Origin: Rhodospirillaceae bacterium
GTDB taxonomy: Bacteria; Pseudomonadota; Alphaproteobacteria; Rhodospirillales; 2-02-FULL-58-16
Direction: 5' to 3'
Length of the DNA stretch: 13,581 bases
Assembly (NCBI GenBank): GCA_013349695.1
Contig: DUZD01000048.1
Coordinates: 1-13,581 of the forward strand
Shown: positions 9,304 to 13,581 of the stretch, one piece after another
How positions within the stretch are numbered: position 1 is the first letter of the stretch
Layout of the letters: each line of letters opens with the position of its first letter
Program-made: the position numbers and the translations under genes
The notes under the pieces: model-generated
Database searches by the model: none
Seen by the model: the letters and a program-made list of their open reading frames with translations, nothing else
What the model was told of the DNA's origin: nothing

Positions 9304-9971
9304 TCACGCCGCGCCGCGCCGCAAATGCTCCATGGCGGCGTTGAGCTGGCTCATCCGTTGATGGTCGCCGTAGCTGCCGTCCGGGTGATGGATGCTGGCA
9401 AGCCTGCGGAAACGGGCACCGAGGTCCGTCAGGCCGGGTCTGGCTCCTGGCGAAAAGCCCAAAACATGGAGGGCGTCATCGCGGGATTTGACCCCGTCGG
9501 CCAGGGGCTCGAAAGAAAGCACCGAGACGATGGCGCGCAGCCGCTCCATTTCCTCATGGCTTTCGCGGAGGTGGATTTGTTCCGCCGGCGCCATGGTTTC
9601 GTTATTTGCCGCCGCCTCGTCCACATGCAAAGCCATCTCGCCCCGGTCCAGGGCCAGGGCCAGGGCCAGGGCCCGGCGCACCATGGCAAGCGGGTATCCC
9701 GGCGACATGCGAACCTGAAGGCGCGGTTTGCGCCGCCACGGCCGTCCATTCGCCGGTCCCGACTTTTGAGGGTAACGGCTTCCCGGTCATCACGCCCGGG
9801 CCCGCCAGGATCCGGAAAGGCGGCGACGATCTCCGGCGGCACCATCAACACGACGGAACGGGCGAGATCGGCGACGTTGACCTGGCGGCGCCGCGCCAAA
9901 TCCGCGACGCGGTCGCGAAAGGCGCTAGAGCATGGGATCGTGTAGGAAAATTTTCCGCCATTATGCGGCAT
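9304..9971 (-). pseudogene. J-domain (DnaJ-like) protein, split by an apparent frameshift
   Basis: The C-terminal part (9304-9708 and a little upstream) contains a J-domain-like segment, DDALHVLGF ... RFRRLASIHHPDGSYGD, with the diagnostic HPD motif that stimulates Hsp70 ATPase. The N-terminal part (from ATG 9971) reads SSAFRDRVADLARRRQVN and VADLARSVVLMVPPE in another frame. The two halves join around 9764-9767: the frame with KSGPANGRPWRRKPRLQVR continues correctly into the J-domain half. Inserting one base in the A run there (TTTT on the plus strand) gives one open frame of about 222 codons. The middle contains a hexamer repeat coding for LALALALA. It is convergent with the Bax-inhibitor-1 gene. 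Either the gene is really broken or one base is missing from the sequence; the latter is quite likely, as both halves look well preserved. Confidence 0.72.
9648..9671 (+). repeat. Four tandem copies of the hexamer CCAGGG
   Basis: CCAGGG repeats four times without error. On the minus strand it encodes alternating Leu-Ala within the J-domain gene, so copy-number change would add or remove dipeptides without shifting the frame. Confidence 0.85.
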
Positions 9972-10070
9972 CGTCAAATGTCCCGGCGGTGGACCCCAAG
10001 AAAACCATGACTAGTAGGTAATTTCTATAAACCATACCATATCTATTTTAAAAATGAATTTACCTGCTTT

Positions 10071-10112
10071 GTTCGCGGGGCCAACTCCTTTTGGAGTTGA
10101 AGGTCCGCGAAC
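10071..10112. repeat. Perfect two-tier hairpin
   Basis: GTTCGCGG (10071-10078) is perfectly complementary to CCGCGAAC (10105-10112). Inside it, CAACTCC (10082-10088) pairs with GGAGTTG (10093-10099) around a TTTT loop. The 15 paired positions in 42 bases suggest a structured RNA, a REP-like element or a cruciform. No T run follows, so it is not a standard terminator. Confidence 0.7.
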
Positions 10113-10132
10113 GGCGGTTTTGGCAACCTTCA

Positions 10133-10157
10133 TTGCCCGCCTTTCGGGACAGGGCAA
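10133..10157. repeat. Second hairpin, TTGCCC/GGGCAA
   Basis: TTGCCC (10133-10138) is complementary to GGGCAA (10152-10157), 20 bp after the larger hairpin. The stem is short, so it is weaker evidence alone, but the two may form one repeat or RNA element. Confidence 0.4.
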
Positions 10158-10259
10158 GATATCATTGCCGGCCCGCGGCGATTCCGTTTTCGCCTTACCG
10201 GTGTTCGGAAGCCGTCCCGTAAAAAAAAGAAACGGTTTCGAAATGAATATTTTAACATA

Positions 10260-10289
10260 TTGATATTATGGCATAAATTTTGTTATCAT
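10260..10289 (+). promoter_or_regulatory. Candidate sigma70-type promoter upstream of the DUF488 gene
   Basis: TTGATA (10260-10265) and TATCAT (10284-10289) are separated by 18 bp within a strongly AT-rich stretch. The expected start near 10296 would give a leader of about 180 bases before the DUF488 gene. The leader has no evident structure or convincing small gene. Confidence 0.5.
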
Positions 10290-10475
10290 AGAGAGGTGAC
10301 GGCGGTCTGGATCAGCTCTGTCCAAGGCGGCGGCGCGGTTCTAGCGGCGATGTTGTTTCGAGACGCCAACAGTCACCCCGGGGGCTTTCAGAAAATTTCG
10401 TTGGTTTTGTTTTGGTGACTTATTAACCAACCCTCCTTATGACTGGAAAAACCAGGAAAACAGAGGTTAGGCGAA

Positions 10476-10976
10476 GTGATGGGAGAAATTTGCACGATTG
10501 GATACGAGGGCGCGGCGGTGGAGGATTTTTTCGCGACCTTGAGGCTTGCCAAGATTGATCTCGTCTTGGATATCCGTGAATTGCCAGTCTCCCGCCGTAG
10601 GGGGTTTTCCAAAGGGGCGCTCGCAGCGGCCCTGGAAGCGGAAGGCATTGGCTATGAGCACCTAAAAGGGCTCGGCAACCCAAAAGAAGGCCGTGATGCC
10701 GCCAAGTTAGGGCGTTTCGAAGAATTCGTTGCGATTTTCGCAGCCCATATGCAGACCGAGGCCGCGCATGCCGATCTTGAGAAAGCCCTTGGTCTCGTGT
10801 CGGGGAAGCAAGCCTGCCTCCTCTGCTATGAGCGGGATTTCAGGGCTTGCCACCGCAACATCGTGTCAGAACGGATTTCCGGTATCACGGGGCAAACCGT
10901 CCGCAACCTTGGTGTCCGGAACGGCACTGCCCGTGAACTTGCCCGTAAGGAGATCCAACTGGCTGCCTATGCTTGA
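10476..10976 (+). CDS. DUF488 domain-containing protein
   Basis: The 166-residue protein (163 if ATG 10479 is used) begins with ICTIGYEGAAVEDF and contains LVLDIRELPVSRRRGFSK and LLCYERDFRACHRNIVSE, the hallmark motifs of DUF488: an N-terminal IGYxG, an Asp-Arg pair and a C-terminal Cys-His (ACHR). No biochemical role is established for the family that I can state with confidence; the conserved Cys, His and Arg suggest binding of a nucleotide or metal. GTG 10476 lies 9 bases after AGAGG, while ATG 10479 is three codon bases later; either is possible. The stop overlaps the start of the next gene (10969-10976), which indicates a translationally coupled two-gene unit. A good promoter lies about 190 bases upstream. 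Confidence 0.88.
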   Translation: MMGEICTIGYEGAAVEDFFATLRLAKIDLVLDIRELPVSRRRGFSKGALAAALEAEGIGYEHLKGLGNPKEGRDAAKLGRFEEFVAIFAAHMQTEAAHADLEKALGLVSGKQACLLCYERDFRACHRNIVSERISGITGQTVRNLGVRNGTARELARKEIQLAAYA

Positions 10977-11247
10977 AACGTCGGGCGAGGCCGAAGCCAT
11001 CATTCTCATTAAGGCCGCGCCGCTAGTGAGCAAGAAGCACGGCGAAACCGTATGCTGTGCGGGCGCCGATCTTAAGAACAACTGGTTGCGACTTTACCCG
11101 GTTTCGTTCCGGCACTTGGACGAAGCACAAGTGTTTGGCCGTTGGGACCGGGTGCGGTTTCGCTGGTCTCTTCCAAAGGACGATCAAAGGATTGAAAGTC
11201 GGCGCATCAATCAGCAATCGAGAATTTCGGGGTCAGGACTTGAATAG
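10969..11247 (+). pseudogene. Truncated DUF488-partner protein (N-terminal part only)
   Basis: ATG 10969 overlaps the DUF488 stop by 8 bases. The frame runs AIILIKAAPLVSKKHGE, TVCCAGAD, NWLRLYPVSFRHLD, FGRWDRVRFRWSLPKDD and ESRRINQQSRIS. I recognise these as the start of an uncharacterised protein commonly encoded beside DUF488 genes (recollection, not a search), usually well over 200 residues. Here authentic sequence stops at about 11228, where the 17-nt repeat begins, and the frame ends five codons later with the repeat-encoded GSGLE. The C-terminal part is not visible anywhere in the window. The gene was therefore cut by insertion of, or recombination with, the repeat-ended element. The product is probably non-functional. 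Confidence 0.65.
11229..11245 (+). repeat. Left copy of 17-nt inverted repeat
   Basis: GGGGTCAGGACTTGAAT reads into the higBA segment. An exact reverse-complement copy is at 12085-12101. It begins exactly where the DUF488-partner gene is interrupted, and ends 12 bases before the higA stop codon. It is interpreted as one end of a RAYT-type element. Confidence 0.85.
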
Positions 11248-11251
11248 TGTA
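11243..11251 (+). repeat. Left copy of 9-bp direct repeat AATAGTGTA
   Basis: The identical 9 bp recur in the same orientation at 11835-11843. The two copies tightly bracket the higBA genes (11258-11831). It overlaps the last three bases of the left inverted repeat. Confidence 0.6.
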
Positions 11252-11257
11252 TTTGCA

Positions 11258-11548
11258 TCACGCCGGCGGCGAAAGCCGCTCGATCTTGATCCGGTCCGCC
11301 TTCTTCATTGCCCGAGCAAGGTCGTAGGCCGCCTGGAGGCGGAACCAGGTATCCGCGCTGCCGCCAAATGCCTTGTCGAGGCGGATCGCCATCTCGGGAG
11401 AAATGCCCGAATGGCAGTTCACGATGTCGGACAGTTGCTTACGGCTGATACCAAGTTTCTTCGCCGCCGCCGTCACGCTGAGCCCCAGGGGCTCCAGGCA
11501 ATCGTGGCGGACGGACAAGCCAGGATGGGGTGGGTTCTTCATTGCCAT
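11258..11548 (-). CDS. higA: HigA-type antitoxin (XRE-family helix-turn-helix)
   Basis: The 96-residue protein begins NPPHPGLSVRHDCLEPLGL and continues with the helix-turn-helix SVTAAAKKLGISRKQLSDIVN, then ISPEMAIRLDKAFGGSADTW and RLQAAYDLA. This is the standard HigA/VapI antitoxin pattern: it neutralises the HigB ribonuclease and represses the operon by DNA binding. ATG 11548 is preceded by AGGAGA with good spacing, and the toxin stop lies only 12 bp upstream, the usual toxin-first higBA order. The frame is intact. As the neighbouring toxin is disrupted, this may be an orphan antitoxin able to neutralise related toxins; that is inference. Confidence 0.92.
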   Translation of the reverse strand: MAMKNPPHPGLSVRHDCLEPLGLSVTAAAKKLGISRKQLSDIVNCHSGISPEMAIRLDKAFGGSADTWFRLQAAYDLARAMKKADRIKIERLSPPA

Positions 11549-11560
11549 GTCCTGGTTCTC

Positions 11561-11831
11561 CTAATGATAATCGATCAAATCCACATCACGGGCATGCGCT
11601 CCTTCGAAGCGGAAGATAATGCGCCAGTTGCCGGAGACACCGACAGACCAGCAACCTGCAAGATCGCCCTTCAACGGATGCAACCGGAAGCCCCATGTTG
11701 GCTGGCTCTGTCGCCTCGTCAAGACGGGCAAGGATGCGTTCGACCTTGCCGGCGCATTCCGGCGGCACCCGCCGCCGGTCTCCTTTCTCGTAGAGGAGCT
11801 TGAGACCTTTGTGGCGGAAGCCGACGATAAT
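11561..11831 (-). pseudogene. higB: HigB/RelE-type toxin, frameshifted and lacking a normal start
   Basis: Read in two frames, this is a HigB (ParE/RelE-fold, ribosome-dependent mRNA interferase). The N-terminal part reads IIVGFRHKGLKLLYEKGDRR, then VPPECAGKVERILARLDEAT. The C-terminal part, in another frame, reads GFRLHPLKGDLAGCWSV, SGNWRIIFRF and DVDLIDYH. The break lies just after ANMGLP (about 11685-11695). Family members have LPGFRLHPLKG here, so restoring a second copy of GGCTTCCG (8 bp) would mend the frame and give exactly 93 codons including the stop, the usual HigB length. The expected ATG is ATT (11829-11831), preceded directly by an in-frame TGA. Both lesions suggest an inactive toxin. 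The TAG stop is 12 bp before higA. Confidence 0.8.
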
Positions 11832-11834
11832 TCA

Positions 11835-11843
11835 AATAGTGTA
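11835..11843 (+). repeat. Right copy of 9-bp direct repeat AATAGTGTA
   Basis: Identical to 11243-11251 and lying three bases beyond the toxin's expected first codon. With the left copy it brackets the higBA module like a target-site duplication or a recombination junction. Confidence 0.6.
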
Positions 11844-11992
11844 ACCTGTCACTGATCAGTTACCATTCTCGACATGCCTTACCGCTTTCTCGCAAACATT
11901 CCCAACCTCTCCGATTGATCGAGGAACCCGCGCGCCGGTTATAATCGTCACTCCGAGGCGGAGCCTCCAAAGGTCCGTAACGCGGCCGTCGG

Positions 11993-12048
11993 ATGATAGA
12001 CGGCGCCGGGATATTCGATGCGCAAGGGTCGCGCAAGGACCGTGCCAT
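11993..12048 (-). pseudogene. RAYT / IS200-like Y1 transposase, N-terminal remnant
   Basis: From ATG 12048 the sequence reads MARSLR, then after a frame break LRIEYPGAVYH. Together they match the typical start MARPLRIEYPGAVYHVT of REP-associated tyrosine transposases (Y1_Tnp superfamily), which cut and rejoin single-stranded DNA at REP-type ends. The break is an apparent 11-bp insertion: TTGCGC occurs at 12036-12031 and again at 12025-12020. After the H at 11993 the family sequence (expected VTARGNER) is replaced by PTAALRTFGG and a stop. The catalytic HUH motif and Tyr are absent, so no active enzyme is encoded. The start lies 36 bp inside the right 17-nt repeat, the position expected for a RAYT gene relative to its element end. 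Confidence 0.62.
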
Positions 12049-12084
12049 GGGGGAAGCTAAGAGAGCGGTGGACGGAAATTCAAC

Positions 12085-12101
12085 ATTCAAGTCCTGACCC
12101 C
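12085..12101 (-). repeat. Right copy of 17-nt inverted repeat
   Basis: On the minus strand this reads GGGGTCAGGACTTGAAT, identical to 11229-11245 and pointing inward. Similarity weakens beyond it (GTTGAATTTCC here against AGTGTATTTGC at the left). Confidence 0.85.
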
Positions 12102-12190
12102 ACAACATCCAGGGAAATTTTCGCCATAAGCGAGAAAAACGGCCTACACCTACCATTTGGGAGCTGCGGCAGCAACCGCAATCAGCTTAA

Positions 12191-12367
12191 ATGCGTGACT
12201 TTGTTCCTTGTTTCACGATCAAGCCGAACGGCATGGGCCTGCCCATCTGCCGCGGCATCATCAAGACCCACCACGGTCGACTGTGGACCGAAGCCGCCAC
12301 CGGCGACGGCACCGTCTTCAAGTTCACCCTGGCCGCTGCCGAGAGGGTCAAGTTCGATGACCCATGA
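12191..12367 (+). pseudogene. Histidine kinase C-terminal stub
   Basis: This 58-codon frame reads FVPCFTIKPNGMGLPICRGI, then KTHHGRLW and GDGTVFKFTLAA. It is the F-box/G2-box end of a FixL/NtrB-type kinase ATPase domain. The usual GMGLGLSICR is shortened to GMGLPICR, two residues lost in the ATP lid. Everything upstream (sensor, DHp, N and G1 boxes) is missing, so it cannot be a kinase. Its stop lies inside the start of the response-regulator gene (overlap 12357-12367), as in intact kinase-regulator operons. The break point near 12190 lies 90 bp beyond the right inverted repeat, suggesting that the same event or a neighbouring deletion removed the rest. Confidence 0.75.
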
Positions 12368-12984
12368 ACCGACCATCCATATCGTCGACGATAACGAAGC
12401 CGGCTTCAATATGCTGGCTAGCGTGGTCGGCGAGGTCTATCCGCGGGTGAAGACCTACGCGTCCGCCAGGGAGTTTCTTGCATCCCGGCAAGTGGGAGAG
12501 ACGGGATGCCTGTTGCTGGACGTGTGCATGCCGGACATGGACGGCTTCGAACTGTACAAGGAATTGAAGGCGCGTGGCATATTCCTTTCCGTCATTCATG
12601 ACCGCCCATGGCGACATAAAGATGGCCGTTCAAGCAATAAAAGACGGTGCCCATGACTTCATAGAAAAACCGTTCGACCACCGCCATTTATTGGCTCGGA
12701 TACGAAGCGGCTTGGCCGCTGTCAGGTACTCGGAAGAGATCGGCATTGATCCGAATGAAATTAAAGCCCGCCTGCAAACGCTGACGCCACGCGAGCGTGA
12801 GGTTCTGGAACTGGTGGTTGGCGGGGCAACCAACAAGGGCGTCGCCCGCGAGCTGGGCATAAGCGAAAAGACCGTCGAGATCCATCGCGCCAACATGATA
12901 ACGAAAATGAAGGCCAAAACGCTCGCCGCCCTAGTGAAAATGAGCTTGATCGCAAAAACCGGCATCACCATCGAGCATCGGTGA
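12357..12984 (+). pseudogene. FixJ/LuxR-type response regulator, split by an apparent frameshift
   Basis: ATG 12357 starts a receiver domain: acidic D11/D12 in HIVDDNEAG and phospho-acceptor D55 in LLLDVCMPDMDGFE. The frame breaks at about 12594-12597 after FLSVI; the other frame resumes with MTAHGDIKMAVQAIKDGA, FIEKPFDH, then a LuxR-type helix-turn-helix LTPREREVLELVVGGATN and KTVEIHRANM. FixJ relatives read VIFMTAHGD here, so two T residues appear to be missing (ATTC for ATTTTC), which would give a 209-residue protein of normal length. It would be a DNA-binding transcription activator, paired with the truncated kinase just upstream. With the kinase gone the regulator is probably orphaned; the frameshift may be decay or a sequence error. 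Confidence 0.82.
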
Positions 12985-13029
12985 AAGCAACGGAAGGTCA
13001 CGGACCGGAGATCGGAAAGCTGGCCTCTA

Positions 13030-13052
13030 GCGTGCAATTTGTGATTGCACGC
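13030..13052. repeat. Perfect 9-bp hairpin after the regulator gene
   Basis: GCGTGCAAT (13030-13038) is exactly complementary to ATTGCACGC (13044-13052) around TTGTG. It lies 46 bp past the regulator stop. No T run follows, so it may be a rho-type 3' structure, an operator, or a repeat. The rest of 12985-13194 shows no gene. Confidence 0.55.
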
Positions 13053-13194
13053 CAATATAAGATAATTCCCTTATTAGGGGACGCACCAATAGATTTCAGC
13101 CGCTCCCCAATTAAAGTTCAGTGACCTTTTCCGCCAATGAAATCGCGGCCCGCCGACGGGGCGCGCCACCTGGAGGCAAAAATAGAAAGGTGAA

Positions 13195-13425
13195 ATGAGC
13201 TTATCCTGGGAGAAGACAATGAAAAAAGTTCTGAAAGCTCTGCAGACATGGGCATACGTTAATCGTCCACCTGAAATCGCCCAGTCCGTGGGCGGCTTCT
13301 TGGAGGACGCTTTGGCAAGAGACCTGTCTGAGGAGGAGTACGAAGAAATAGCCCGATCAGCTTTTTGTGCCATGTGTGACAGCCAGCGAGTGATCGCCGA
13401 ACTCTACGCACAGTCGAGAAAGTAG
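13195..13425 (+). CDS. Small hypothetical protein
   Basis: This 76-residue, acidic, probably soluble and helical protein contains LQTWAYVNRPPEIAQSVGGF, DLSEEEYEEIARSAFCAM and two Cys residues. I do not recognise a family. Two starts are supported by ribosome-site-like sequences: ATG 13195 after AGAAAGGTGA and ATG 13219 after GGGAGAAG, the latter giving MKKVLKALQTW and 68 residues. Codon use is less GC-rich than the core genes to the left, as elsewhere in the accessory part of the window. No operon partner is visible. Coding is likely given the two good ribosome sites, but the function is unknown. Confidence 0.6.
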   Translation: MSLSWEKTMKKVLKALQTWAYVNRPPEIAQSVGGFLEDALARDLSEEEYEEIARSAFCAMCDSQRVIAELYAQSRK

Positions 13426-13581
13426 ACAAATTGGGCCGCGCAATCAAGGACACCATACGCATTTCAGTTCCTATTTTTTATCTTTTGAGCCAATTGCAAA
13501 ACTGCGGAATTGTGCTGATTTTTCTGCTTTTGCGGCCTATTTCCGAGGCATCCGCGGTCACTTTCCGGTATAATCGGTTTG

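Larger units (their letters stand above)
9978..10258. other. Gene-poor, partly AT-rich intergenic stretch
   Basis: About 280 bases lie between the J-domain gene start and the promoter of the DUF488 gene. AT-rich blocks at about 10010-10060 and 10225-10260 flank a GC-richer block that holds two hairpins. One 69-codon open frame (10054-10263) exists but has no ribosome site and no recognisable product. I see no tRNA or known RNA family here. Confidence 0.5.
11229..12101. mobile_element. RAYT-ended remnant element carrying a higBA module
   Basis: An 873-bp segment bounded by perfect 17-nt inverted repeats holds, from left to right, higA, broken higB, about 160 bases of unassigned sequence with a GC-rich hairpin (GAGGC-GGA-GCCTC, 11955-11967), and the N-terminal remnant of a RAYT gene. 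Its left edge interrupts the DUF488-partner gene, and just beyond its right edge is a decapitated histidine kinase gene. RAYT genes are normally flanked by REP-type sequences acting as their substrates; here the middle and end of the transposase are replaced by the toxin-antitoxin genes. Whether the segment ever moved as a unit, or arose by successive insertion and deletion, cannot be decided here. Confidence 0.55.

Noticed and set aside
10054..10263. 69-codon plus-strand open frame
   Set aside because: No ribosome site, no recognised motif, and it runs across the hairpins and the AT-rich promoter region.
10296..10423. Possible small gene from GTG after GAGAGG in the DUF488 leader
   Set aside because: About 42 codons with no conserved features, and the start would coincide with the predicted transcription start.
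11860..12156. 98-codon minus-strand open frame
   Set aside because: It runs through the inverted repeat, the RAYT remnant in the wrong frame and the spacer; there is no family resemblance.
12018..12356. Upstream in-frame extension of the response regulator
   Set aside because: It crosses the repeat and the kinase stub in another frame; the receiver domain starts at ATG 12357 with the overlap typical of such operons.
13021..13036. Sigma54-like TGGC-N8-GTGCA spacing
   Set aside because: The GG/GC spacing fits, but most other consensus bases do not, and no NtrC-type activator is seen.
13077..13087. GGGGACGCACC as a possible second IS200/RAYT-type end
   Set aside because: Only a vague resemblance from memory; there is no paired copy or transposase in the window.

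Overview
The window looks like a chromosome segment of a high-GC alphaproteobacterium, probably Rhodospirillales-like. The reasons are a close DivK-type receiver, a FixJ/LuxR-type regulator, a tesA-ybbA-ybbP cluster, Bax-inhibitor-1 and DnaJ-like genes of alphaproteobacterial character, and GC-rich codon use. The organism assignment is inference from protein resemblance only.

Positions 1-9240 are ordinary core genome. A truncated fructosamine-kinase-like gene (+) runs convergent into a minus-strand series: tesA-like esterase, FIST-domain protein, thpR, a membrane sensor histidine kinase and divK. tesA is divergent from a plus-strand ABC pair (ybbA/ybbP-like, start/stop overlapping), which ends in a strong terminator. 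A Bax-inhibitor-1 family gene follows, with its own promoter and terminator.

Positions 9300-10475 hold a frameshifted J-domain gene (-) and an AT-rich, gene-poor stretch with two hairpins and a good sigma70-like promoter. The promoter leads to a DUF488 gene and an overlapping partner gene.

Positions 10969-12984 are accessory and damaged. The DUF488 partner is cut off exactly where a 17-nt sequence begins. The same 17 nt recurs in inverted orientation at 12085-12101. The right-hand copy sits just upstream of the N-terminal remnant of a REP-associated tyrosine transposase (RAYT, IS200-like Y1 type). Between the two copies lies a higBA toxin-antitoxin module with an intact antitoxin and a broken toxin, bounded by 9-bp direct repeats. 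Beyond the right copy is the C-terminal stub of a histidine kinase overlapping a frameshifted FixJ-like regulator. This is the most interesting part: a RAYT-ended segment carrying a TA module in place of most of the transposase.

Positions 12985-13581 hold a perfect hairpin and one small hypothetical gene, and otherwise nothing recognised.

Four separate reading-frame breaks (kinase N-terminus, J-domain protein, higB, FixJ-like regulator) occur in 13.6 kb, and three are at or beside short runs of one base. Some may be sequencing or assembly indels; the truncations around the RAYT/higBA segment look like real gene decay. All family calls are from motif recognition without database searches.
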